Shown in pieces: positions 1 through 8,495 of a stretch of 61,572 bases of DNA. A program made the position numbers and the translations under genes. Under the pieces are notes generated by a model. It was not told the DNA's origin. It saw only the letters and a list, made by a program, of their open reading frames with translations, and did no database searches. Source of the stretch: Agathobaculum sp. GTDB lineage: Bacteria > Bacillota > Clostridia > Oscillospirales > Butyricicoccaceae. The stretch is taken from assembly GCF_022775115.1 (NCBI RefSeq), contig NZ_JALFLA010000042.1:1-61572 (forward strand), read 5' to 3'. Within the stretch, counting starts at the first letter, position 1. The number at the start of each line of letters is the position of its first letter.

Positions 1-155
1 ATTGCTCAGCAGCTTGAGTGCAACTACTTGAATAGCCAGCAGGGGTCTGACAAGACCTCAGCTTTGCTATACCTTTTTGGGCCATCTTTTTTCACCACCA
101 CCATTCATTTTGGGGGTTGACTTCTAATAGTTAATCTTTCGATGTTGTCAATCAT
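1..155. other. Unassigned left edge, probable rearrangement junction
   Basis: Read on the minus strand, the cell-wall Gly-Trp repeat coding sequence that follows the SLH gene stops resembling that family at about position 155. The frame then runs through unrelated codons to a TGA at 105-107. I recognise no protein in 1-155. A small insertion-sequence end or a recombination scar is possible, but no inverted repeat or transposase is visible. Confidence 0.35.
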
Positions 156-245
156 CTGGTTATCGGAGAGCCAGCCATTCACTGGCTCCCCATCTTTGTA
201 GTTGCTCCACTGGCCGCTGTCGTTCTGCGTCCAGCCGTTTACGGT
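105..245 (-). pseudogene. In-frame Gly-Trp repeat stranded behind the UAG of the SLH gene
   Basis: Directly after TAG 246-248 the same minus-strand frame encodes 46 sense codons before TGA at 105-107. The first 30 include GWTQNDSGQW and KDGEPVNGW, the usual form of choline-binding-like cell-wall repeats that often follow SLH or adhesin domains. A single C-to-T change (CAG to TAG) would account for the stop. Similarity to such repeats fades after about position 155. Read as a lost C-terminal extension; readthrough is the alternative. Confidence 0.6.
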
Positions 246-3200
246 CTACGGGTCGATGACGATCTCCACAAACCGCCGCAGGACAGCGGCAACCTCGGCG
301 CGGGTGGCGGTTCCTTTCGGGTCGAACCGATTTCCGTCCTTTCCGGCCAGGATGCCCGCCTGCTGCATGGCTTTGACCGCATTCTTTGCCCAGCTACTGA
401 TCTGGCCATTGTCTGCAAAGGTTACTGCCTCCAGTGTTTTCGGGATGGGATACTCCATCTTTTCCGCATAATTTTTCATAATGACTGCCATCTGTTCCCG
501 GGTGATGTTGGTATCCGGGGAGAAGGTGGTTTCAGTCGTGCCGCCCACAATGCCGGTCTGCGCCGCCCAGTTGATATAAGGGACGTAGTAGGCATCCGCT
601 TTTACATCAGTGAACTTGCCTGCTTTGTAGTTGTCCGGGCTGATCCCCGCCAGCCGCCCCAGGGCGGTGACAAACATTCCTCTGGTCATGCCGGTGTTGG
701 GGCTGAAGGTGGTGTCACTGGTGCCGGAGAGCAATCCCCGGCTGGTCACAAAGAGGATGCTGTCCTCTGCCCAATGGCTGCTGATGTCGGTAAAGGCCGG
801 GGCAGGGTTCTTGTAACCTACACCGTAGATGCTGAAATGCTCTGCCTCGAAAATGACCGCTTGCTGGCCGGCGTCATAGCTGGATTTGCTCAGCCATTCC
901 ACCTTGCCGTCATCGTCCACATAGACTGCGTAAAGGTTGCCAGCCTGTTCACCCTTTGCCGGAATGTAAGGAATACGCACTGCGATCGTGTGACCGCCCA
1001 GGCCGGTGATGGAAACTTCCTTGCCGCCGGAGAGATGGGCCAGCGACAGGTCATAGGCCGGTCTTGTGCCGATGGCGGCTTTGGCCGCGGACGAGCCAGG
1101 TACATCCACCTGTTTTACCCGGAAGATAATGTCCCCGCCTGCGGATGTGGTGTCCAGCCATTTGAGCAGGTCAGCGTCCATTCCCTCAACAATCACGCCA
1201 TCAATGTCAATTTTCAGTTGTTTTACCTTTTCTCTGACGAGGGTATCCAACGTCTGGGGCTTTAGTATCACGCTGAAGGAGGTCTGGCCTGCCGCCGGGA
1301 TGATGGGGATGGTGACGGCAATCCTATTTCCGGTGTTGCCGTTCTTATTCGTCTCCGTCTTTGCCGCATTGATTGCAGACTGGACAGCACTGTGATCCAC
1401 CGCCGCGTTGCCGTCTGCATCCGGCTTGACGGGTTTGGTTTCGCTCGCGGCAGGAATGTCCGGCTTGATTTCGTCTGGCCGGTCTGCAATAGTGCGGGTA
1501 ACCGTTTTGTCCTGGTCATTGTATCCATCTACACCGGTATAGTCCGTACTTGAGTCATCGGCGACAGAGATATAGGCCGGATAGCCGCTGTTGCTCACAG
1601 TGGGAATAACCGTACCATCCACCCAGTTCCAGCCTTGGATGCTCAAGGCAGCCTGAGAAAGCGACTGGCCATAAGAAATCCGGTTGGCAGCTGTCGGTTC
1701 TACGACAGCGTCTGTAATGCGGATGGAAAAGGCTTTGGTAAAGTCAGTATTCGCCCCTTTTCCGTCGGCAATCGTCGCTTTCAAAGTAAATGCGCCTATT
1801 TTATTAATCGTTAGCATTTGGCCGTCTATCGCTGCATTTGCGGTATTTTCACCTTCGATGGACCAGACGATATCCTTGTTTGCAGCATTGGCAGGAGCGA
1901 CAGCGGCAAGGCTGCTTAAATTAAATTTACCTGTTTTGCTGATCTCCTCCAGGGTGATATCCTCTACGGGATAAAACATCGCACCGCTTATGGTAAAGGC
2001 CGCACTTGCCGTTCCCCAGATATTTCCTGAATCGTTGGACGTACGGTTGGTGTTAGTTGTGCAGGAGCCGCTATAGGTTCCGTTTACCGTTTTTACTTCA
2101 CTCACCACCGCGCCCTCCGGCAGCCACAGATACAGCTTGCCGTTGCCGTCAGTAAGCATATTGTCCATGCCATACGTATAATTGGAACCACCCCTTTTGA
2201 TGGTCAGCCCAAGCACTTGGGCGTTTTTGGATAGGGTACTGCCGCTGCCGATGGTGAGCGTGGCACAGTAAAGCAGCGCGTCGCTTGTATTCTTCGGCTG
2301 CTTGAAATCGTTTCGCGATGAATTGTGCAGCCTGTTCATATTTACGCTGCCGCCGGTAATGACGGCCTGTGTATATGGATTGGAAAGTGCTCCGCCTTCT
2401 GAGTAAAGCCTTCCGCCTTCCGCATAAACCGTTCCGCCCGTGATAGTCACTGTGCTTGGCGCGTTATATGCCCCGCCGATTCCGGCTGCACCATAGTTGC
2501 CTGACTTTGCTTCTATGCGCCCGCCATGGATACCGATCGTGGTTCCGCGCAGGCCAATCCCATCGCTATTTATCTCTGCCGTCAGCGTAGGATTTCCCTC
2601 GATTGCAAGCGTTTTTGCCCAAATGCCGACATTGTAACTAAACCGGTCCGCTGATTGGGCACTGTTTTTCACCGTCAGGCTGCCCGTTCCCTGGATCGTG
2701 AGCGCAGCTTCCGAGGCCGCCAGCACTGCGCCATGCCTTACGCTTGCCTCCATTGTGCTGCTTCCCGTAAGGACAAGGGTCAGATTTCCGCCGTTGCTCA
2801 CAAGGATGGCAGGCCGATTCTTATCTCCCGCGTTTATCGCCACATCCCGCAGCGTCAGCGTTACATTTGCGTTTTCCGCGATCTGAATCTGATGGTCTGT
2901 GGTAGTCACGCCCTCTGCCATCGTCACCTCAGCCGAGCCGGTCTCGCTGCAAGTCAGAAAGCCGTTATCATAGGTATAGGTGACGCCGGAGGAGTCTTTC
3001 ACCTGAAGCTGCGGCTGGCTGCCCCATATGGCCTCGTTCTGCGTGTCAAGATCGACGGTTTTATCCCCGTAGGTTTGGCCGTTTAACGTCACCGTTATGG
3101 GTTGCTCTCCGTGAAGAAGCATCGCTGCCTCGATTTGTGCTGTGGCTTTTCCGTTCTCCACGGTAAAGCTTGCCTGCTCATCCTTGTATTGATCTTCTCC

Positions 3201-4721
3201 TGTGCCGATGGTCACCGTACCGGTCACCGCTTCGCCGGATGCTGTCAGGCCGTCCGCATAAATGAGCAGCTTCAGGCTGTAACGATGCAGGATATGGCTC
3301 TGATCTACGTTTTGGGTATCAGCATTGATGTCACCGTTTACCTCCACAGAGCCGCCGGATATGGTCACACTGCCGCCGCTGTACTTGCCTGCATCCCCTG
3401 CGTAACCGATGTTGCCATTAGCGGTCACCTTGCCTCCGGTGATGGAGATCGAACCGCAGGGAATGGTCGTGCTGTCCGTATATGTGTTCTGTCCGCTGCC
3501 GATAGCGGCTCCTCTGCCTCCTGCCGTGGCGGTCACCTTGCCGCCTCTGATGGCGATGCTGCCCACCGAACCGCTGAGTCCACCGCCGATACCGGCCGAG
3601 CCATTTCCGCCGATGGCAGTCACATCGCCTTCGATGATTTCAATCACTCCCGTATTTCCGTCAAAGGAGCCGCCGATCCCAGCCGCGGACAGTCCTTCAT
3701 AGGAATGATGGCCGCCCTGGGCTATGACAGTTCCTCCTTCTATGCGGATGGTTCCCATCGTCCGCACGCCCTGCATCTGTCCGTTGAGGAAATAACCGGG
3801 GCCGCACGCGCCGATGCCGGCGGCGCTGCCTCCTCCGCCGTCGCCAACTGCCAGCAGGGAACCGTCGCTCTCACCGGTGATCGTCAATGTGGTTCCTCCA
3901 TTGACGCAGATTCCTGCCCCGCCGGTATAATAGCCTTTCAGCACATTCTCTCCCTTTAAGGTCAGGTTCAGTTTTGCCCCGTTTACAAGTGTAATGACGG
4001 AACAGTAGGAATAATCTGAATCCATGATGCCATAGCCCGCGCTTCGGTCGATGGTCAGATTCTCAATGGTGAGATTTAATGTCACGCCGTCAATGAACAA
4101 ACCCCTTCCACAGTCTGCCTGACCGGTGGAAACTGCGCTGCCGGTCAGAGTCTTTCCTTCATAATCGCTTAGGTTGCCGCTGTCGATACGAATCACTCCG
4201 AAATACGATTCCTGCAGCCTGCCGCCTATGACACTTTTGTCGCTAAGCGGCAGTTCGGCGATATTCAGGGTGTCCCCGTCAGCCATCAGCATCACTTCGC
4301 TGCGTTTCTCCATCAGCTCCAAGGCAGGGACGCCCTCCGCCATGCTGTATCCGTCAGGACGGGCGGCAGTCTCTTTTCCAAGGCAGGCGGAGAGGCCTAT
4401 ACCCTCAGCGGCGCAGACCGGGCAGTCGGGGTTAGCCGCATCCGCCCGGCAGCGAGTTTCACAGATACATTCTGCCGGGTCATCCCCGGATACGCCGGAA
4501 ACGAGTCCGCTGTCCTGCCGATTGCAGATTTCGCACACATAGGCGCAGGGTGTCCCTTCGGTGCAGCCGCATGTCTCCGTATGCTCTGTGTGGTGTTCAC
4601 ACAGACCCGTATGGGCGGTAGCTGCACCGGCACCCACCGCAAATACCGGCATCCCGGACATGGTAAAAGTCATGGCCGCCGCCAGTAAAACTGCGAGGGG
4701 CCGCTTGCAATCCAGCTTCAT
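246..4721 (-). CDS. Large secreted SLH-domain surface protein, C-terminally truncated by UAG
   Basis: This 1491-aa protein begins with a signal peptide (about residues 1-28, basic start then a hydrophobic run ending VFA). A Cys/His-rich segment follows (about 40-110), then a long Gly/Thr/Ile-rich repetitive region typical of right-handed beta-helix or carbohydrate-binding surface proteins. Three SLH repeats occupy about the last 170 residues (FTDISSHWAED, FTDVKADAYYVPYI and a third starting FADNGQISSWA). SLH repeats bind secondary cell-wall polymer, so it should be displayed on the cell surface. Its ATG overlaps the TGA of the upstream receiver-like gene (ATGA), implying translational coupling. 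The stop is TAG at 246-248; the same frame continues with a Trp/Gly repeat to about position 155, so the protein was probably longer. The ligand cannot be told. Confidence 0.85.
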   Translation of the reverse strand: MKLDCKRPLAVLLAAAMTFTMSGMPVFAVGAGAATAHTGLCEHHTEHTETCGCTEGTPCAYVCEICNRQDSGLVSGVSGDDPAECICETRCRADAANPDCPVCAAEGIGLSACLGKETAARPDGYSMAEGVPALELMEKRSEVMLMADGDTLNIAELPLSDKSVIGGRLQESYFGVIRIDSGNLSDYEGKTLTGSAVSTGQADCGRGLFIDGVTLNLTIENLTIDRSAGYGIMDSDYSYCSVITLVNGAKLNLTLKGENVLKGYYTGGAGICVNGGTTLTITGESDGSLLAVGDGGGGSAAGIGACGPGYFLNGQMQGVRTMGTIRIEGGTVIAQGGHHSYEGLSAAGIGGSFDGNTGVIEIIEGDVTAIGGNGSAGIGGGLSGSVGSIAIRGGKVTATAGGRGAAIGSGQNTYTDSTTIPCGSISITGGKVTANGNIGYAGDAGKYSGGSVTISGGSVEVNGDINADTQNVDQSHILHRYSLKLLIYADGLTASGEAVTGTVTIGTGEDQYKDEQASFTVENGKATAQIEAAMLLHGEQPITVTLNGQTYGDKTVDLDTQNEAIWGSQPQLQVKDSSGVTYTYDNGFLTCSETGSAEVTMAEGVTTTDHQIQIAENANVTLTLRDVAINAGDKNRPAILVSNGGNLTLVLTGSSTMEASVRHGAVLAASEAALTIQGTGSLTVKNSAQSADRFSYNVGIWAKTLAIEGNPTLTAEINSDGIGLRGTTIGIHGGRIEAKSGNYGAAGIGGAYNAPSTVTITGGTVYAEGGRLYSEGGALSNPYTQAVITGGSVNMNRLHNSSRNDFKQPKNTSDALLYCATLTIGSGSTLSKNAQVLGLTIKRGGSNYTYGMDNMLTDGNGKLYLWLPEGAVVSEVKTVNGTYSGSCTTNTNRTSNDSGNIWGTASAAFTISGAMFYPVEDITLEEISKTGKFNLSSLAAVAPANAANKDIVWSIEGENTANAAIDGQMLTINKIGAFTLKATIADGKGANTDFTKAFSIRITDAVVEPTAANRISYGQSLSQAALSIQGWNWVDGTVIPTVSNSGYPAYISVADDSSTDYTGVDGYNDQDKTVTRTIADRPDEIKPDIPAASETKPVKPDADGNAAVDHSAVQSAINAAKTETNKNGNTGNRIAVTIPIIPAAGQTSFSVILKPQTLDTLVREKVKQLKIDIDGVIVEGMDADLLKWLDTTSAGGDIIFRVKQVDVPGSSAAKAAIGTRPAYDLSLAHLSGGKEVSITGLGGHTIAVRIPYIPAKGEQAGNLYAVYVDDDGKVEWLSKSSYDAGQQAVIFEAEHFSIYGVGYKNPAPAFTDISSHWAEDSILFVTSRGLLSGTSDTTFSPNTGMTRGMFVTALGRLAGISPDNYKAGKFTDVKADAYYVPYINWAAQTGIVGGTTETTFSPDTNITREQMAVIMKNYAEKMEYPIPKTLEAVTFADNGQISSWAKNAVKAMQQAGILAGKDGNRFDPKGTATRAEVAAVLRRFVEIVIDP

Positions 4722-5098
4722 TTTATTTCACCCTCCTTATCCATTTGCCTAAATCCCTTTGCTGTCTGCAGCAGCTCAAGGACTGCCTGCTGCAAGCTTT
4801 GTTCCGCCACAGGCTTCACCAGAAATGATTCGACCTGCATCCTGCGGCTTTGGGGTTCAAATTCCGCCTGGTCACTGATCCACAGGAGAGGGATTGTTTT
4901 GCTGTACCCCCGTATGCTCATGCAAAAATTCATCCCTTTGGCTCCGTCCTCCATGACCACCACCGCGTCATAAGGCCCATCCCGCTGCATGGCGTAGGTG
5001 CAAAACACGCCGTTGTCAAAGCGGTCTACTTTGCCCAGCTTCATCAGCAAAGCGGTTTCTTTTTCTTTCTGGCTATAACTGCATAATGCAATCCGCAT
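4718..5098 (-). CDS. Receiver-like protein lacking the phospho-acceptor Asp
   Basis: This 126-aa single-domain protein has the length and strand/helix rhythm of a response-regulator receiver, including a final FLVKP motif. The acidic pair expected after strand 1 is absent (it starts MRIALCSYSQ). The residue aligned with the phospho-acceptor Asp is Met49 in YDAVVVM. It is therefore a pseudo-receiver by sequence, unlikely to be phosphorylated in the standard way. It lies 9 bp downstream of a second such gene and overlaps the SLH gene by four bases, so the three form one minus-strand unit. A protein-protein switch or adaptor role is inference. Confidence 0.65.
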   Translation of the reverse strand: MRIALCSYSQKEKETALLMKLGKVDRFDNGVFCTYAMQRDGPYDAVVVMEDGAKGMNFCMSIRGYSKTIPLLWISDQAEFEPQSRRMQVESFLVKPVAEQSLQQAVLELLQTAKGFRQMDKEGEIK

Positions 5099-5107
5099 TT
5101 TATACCT

Positions 5108-5461
5108 CTATTTCGTTATGGGCTTTATTGCTTCATACAGCTCCTGTTCAGAGCAGGCGATCGGCAGAAAAGCAGAAACCCGCAAATGATATGCCATCAG
5201 GGCAAAACTTTCGTCATCGCTGCACCAGATGACCGGTATTTTTGGCGCCAGTGCCCTTGCCTGTATGACCGCTTCAAGCCCTCTGGCCCCCGGCAGGGCA
5301 ATGACAACCGCATGGTATTGGCCCCGCCTGACCGCATGGGCAAGCTGCTTTTCGTTCCATAATTCGTCAATCTCAACCTGTTCATCCCCGCAAAAAGGGG
5401 AGCGCAGCCTGTTTTCAAACTGGTCAGCGTTTCTTAGCTCCGTACAAAGTGCGATCCTCAT
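5108..5461 (-). CDS. Second receiver-like protein lacking phospho-acceptor and Lys
   Basis: This is a 117-aa protein. I start it at the ATG at 5461 because GGAGAGGAGG lies seven bases upstream; an in-frame ATG at 5482 would have that sequence inside the gene. It begins MRIALC like its downstream neighbour, so the two look like a diverged tandem duplication. The acceptor position is Ala55 (YHAVVIA), the acidic pair is missing, and the conserved Lys-Pro near the end is replaced (FLPIAC). It is the first gene of the minus-strand unit running into the SLH surface protein and is divergent from the LytTR regulator. Confidence 0.6.
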   Translation of the reverse strand: MRIALCTELRNADQFENRLRSPFCGDEQVEIDELWNEKQLAHAVRRGQYHAVVIALPGARGLEAVIQARALAPKIPVIWCSDDESFALMAYHLRVSAFLPIACSEQELYEAIKPITK

Positions 5462-5568
5462 GTTCGGCCTCCTCTCCTGCATATTGAGAATAAAAAAACA
5501 GACCTTTCCACCTGAAAAGTCTGGTATTATTAGGGTAACATCTTGTCAAGGGAAAATCAACCGACTTT

Positions 5569-5600
5569 GTTCAAGACGCAGGTTTTCCGTTTAAGACGCA
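5569..5600 (+). promoter_or_regulatory. Candidate LytTR operator (tandem direct repeat)
   Basis: GTTCAAGACGCA (5569-5580) and GTTTAAGACGCA (5589-5600) form direct repeats 20 bp apart start to start. LytTR regulators such as AgrA bind about 9-bp direct repeats two helical turns apart, often containing GTTAAG. The pair ends 23 bp before the -10 of the LytTR regulator's own gene, where an activator would sit. Confidence 0.55.
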
Positions 5601-5620
5601 AGCTTTTTCCTGCGGTTTTA

Positions 5621-5629
5621 TGTTATACT
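5621..5629 (+). promoter_or_regulatory. Extended -10 for the LytTR-kinase operon
   Basis: TGTTATACT gives a TG-extended TATACT box about 30 bp before the regulator start codon. No good -35 is present at the expected distance, which fits activator dependence through the direct repeats just upstream. Confidence 0.5.
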
Positions 5630-5659
5630 GATACTGGGTTATTGTGCAAAGGAGATGGT

Positions 5660-6391
5660 ATGATGCAGATTGCAATCGTTGATGACAGAGCAGAGGACCG
5701 GAACGAATTGTCCGCCTGCCTTGAAAAATATATGCAGCAGAATCATCTGGACTATACGCTTACTGAGTTTGAGGATGCATAGCATTTCTTAAATGCCGCT
5801 GCACAGACAGATTTTCAGCTTGTCTTTATGGACATCTATATGGAGGGCATGGATGGGATGGAAGCAGCCAAAAGGCTGCGTCAGAAAAACAGGCTGTGCA
5901 AGATTATTTTTCTGACCATAACCGAAGATTATGCCAGAATGGGGTATAGCTTGTCGGCCACCTATTATCTGCTCAAGCCGCTTTCGCTTCATCAGTCGGA
6001 CTTTGATGAAGCGATGGAGCTGTGCCGGTTAAAACCGCCCTATGAGGTGATGACGCTCACGGTTACGGTTGACCGCCAAAGGCTGGAACTCCTCACAGAG
6101 AAGATCCTATACATAGATTACCAAAACCGTGTGACGCGGATTCATACGGCTGAACGTGTCACACCTGTCAGTGGGAGTTTTATGGAAGTTACCGCCGCAT
6201 TGCAGCAGGACAAGCGCTTTCTAGCCAGTTATCGCGGTATCTTAATCAACATGGATTATATCAGTCATATCGACAGCCAAACCATTCGGTTGATAAACGG
6301 AGAGGGGCTTCCCATCGCTCTGCGCAATGGAAAGCATATCCGGGAAAATTATCGTCAGTATGTTTTTTCCAAGATGGGAGGCATTGTATGA
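5660..6391 (+). pseudogene. LytTR response regulator split by an in-frame UAG
   Basis: The frame from ATG 5660 (ATG 5663 is equally possible; AAAGGAG lies just upstream) encodes a receiver with the acidic pair (IAIVDDRAED) and acceptor Asp (FMDIYMEGMDG). A LytTR DNA-binding domain follows (about residues 140-243). After 40 codons a TAG at 5780-5782 interrupts, and the same frame then continues without further change to TGA 6389-6391. An internal restart at ATG 5828 would lack the first two receiver strands and has no good ribosome-binding site. The gene overlaps the next one by ATGA. Together with the kinase at 8496 it would form an AgrA/AgrC-like pair. As written it should make only a 40-aa fragment, unless the stop is suppressed or is a sequencing error. 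Confidence 0.8.
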
Positions 6392-8488
6392 GCAAAGTCA
6401 AAATACGCCGGCGCGTTCTGGCTTCCTGTCTGGCCTGCCTTTTCTGTTTTACAAGCAGCCTGACTGTGTTTGCGGCTGCAGCCCCTTCCAACGCTGATGA
6501 AATACCAGAGAATCCTCCCAGTGCACACAGTGAGATGCCGGATGTGTCGGATAGCGGCAATCCAGAACCGCCAAAAGCACAAGCGCAGGTCCTTGTTACG
6601 GCAATACAGAACGAAACGGAACTGGCATCCCTGCCATCTTTTACCCTGCCTCTTAGAACTACCCCATCCAACGATGACCTGGCAGGAATCTATCGGCTGG
6701 CCCTTCAGTATCAGATCATTTCCGCCACTGTAACGGCGGACGGAGACAGCCGTGAGGAAACTTTTTCGGTCGCATGGGATTTTTCCGCCATCGACCAGAC
6801 CGCACTGGGCGAATACACGGCAGTGGGCAGGATTGAACTGCCGGAGGGCTATGCTTTTGGCGAGAATGTGCTGCGGGAACTTCAAATCCCTGTCCGGGTG
6901 GAAGAAATGCCGCCCGTTGTTATCACTTCGGTGGAGCGGTGGTAACCCTTACACAGATGCTTTTGCGCTCTTACAGGGCAGCGAAATGGAAGCGCTGGAA
7001 GAATTATTTACGTTTTCCCCTTACCATTTGGAATGTTATGCGGAAAACGGAAACAGTTACACCGCTATGGTGGAATGGGATTTTTGCGGCATTGATTTGA
7101 GCGCTGTTGGGCTGTACTATGCAAAGGGAAATCTCCCGCCCCCGGAAAACACTGTGTTTGCACAAGCCCTGAATTTGCCGGAGATTTCCATCCCTATTTC
7201 TGTGCAGGCATCCGGAAAGCCGGACATCAACTGTATGCTGGCGGGCAGAGGAAACCTCTATTTCCCGTGGGTGACGCCGCCGGGGAATCTGGAAGAAGTC
7301 AGCGTATGGCTGTCCGAAAACAACGGCCCCTGGATATGCTTGGAGGATGGCGTTTATGTTGGAGCAGAAATGCTTTCCATTGCGACCCGTTTGCTGACAT
7401 ACGGCAGCAGCTACCACCTGCAGGCAGATTATGATGGCGGGCAGACCGATATTCTATCCTTTACTTATTCGGATGAAATCGTCCTTGAGGGGTATCACGA
7501 AGGGGACCGGGACGGAGGGGATGCAGGTGGGAATCCGCCCGATGACATCGTCCAGCCAAGTCCCGAGCCTCCCGGAAATGCCGACGGCAGCAAAGAAAAT
7601 TCTGATGACCGGCCGCCTGTCCAATCTCCCGACCCACCTGCGGATACGCAGGTGGGTGATTCGGGTAAAAACGATGCCCCCTCCATACAGGAAAATGACA
7701 GCACAACCGGGGCAGAGCAACCGCACTCTGACGCTGATACCGATAACAGTCAGAAAAGTGAATCTCCCAATTTATCCGGTCAATCAGCCGGCGGTGCACC
7801 GCAGCCGCAGACCTCTGAAACGGAAGCACAGACCGATGCCGGCGAAATACCCCGCCCCCTCCCCCTTTCTCTTTTGAAGCCTTCGCGGGAAAGAAAAGAA
7901 GCGGACGAAAGCAGCCCAACCGTTCCCGCGGAAAGCAGAGCTTCTGAAAACGCTGCTTTTTTAGAAAGTTTCGGTGAAACCACAGACCGGATTTCCGGTG
8001 TACGCTTTTTCATGATGCTGCAAGCAGGCAACCAAAGAGCCGTGTTTTCCAAGCAGGGTATCACCATCAGCATCCCCAAAGACGCTTTGCCGGATGGAAT
8101 CCAAAACGAAGATCAGATCGCGGTCACCATCCAAAAGGAACAGGACGGTGGTTTCTCTTTCCTGTTTTCCATCAATGGAACCTCGCCTGAATCCCTTCCC
8201 GGTGTTTTTGTCATGCTGCCGTATTCTGGCAAGCCAGCGGCTGACACCCTGTACCTGTTGGATGAAAATGGTGCAGAATACTCTATGACGGGCTACGACG
8301 ATACGGCAAAAGCCGCTTCTTTCCAAATCGACCACACAGGGACTTATACCATTGCGGTAAAGGAAGATACCGCAGCTTCTTTGACAAAGGCAGCCGGCCC
8401 AGAGAGTCACCAGCCGTTCGCACGCTTTCCGGTTCTGTTATTTTTGCTTGTCCTGTCTGCCAGCGTGTTTTTCATAAAAAGGGGATGA
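6388..8488 (+). pseudogene. Secreted, C-terminally anchored protein split by a +1 frameshift
   Basis: The N-terminal part (from ATG 6388) has a signal peptide (basic start, then hydrophobic to VFAAAA at about residue 30). It reads VVITSVERW and then stops at TAA 6943-6945. The other part is open in the +1 frame and continues naturally as NPYTDAFALL; removing the T at 6943 joins them as ERW-NPYTDAF. The downstream part has two related beta-rich segments (MVEWDFCGIDLSAVGLYY mirrors VAWDFSAIDQTALGEY upstream), a Pro/Ser/Asp/Gln-rich linker (about 7500-7950), a further folded segment, and a C-terminal hydrophobic helix ending FFIKRG as an anchor. It sits between regulator and kinase in one operon and may be a cell-surface sensor or adhesin. 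It belongs to no family I can name. Confidence 0.7.
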
Positions 8489-8495
8489 AAATAGG

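Noticed and set aside
1-155. Insertion sequence end
   Set aside because: The sequence departs from the neighbouring gene abruptly, but there is no transposase fragment, inverted repeat or target duplication to support the call.
105-6391. UAG reassigned to an amino acid
   Set aside because: An intact RF1 (PET and GGQ motifs) is encoded at 19549, and UAG properly ends the AraC gene at 10752. Two genes with single ambers do not make a recoded genome; kept only as a test within the decay findings.
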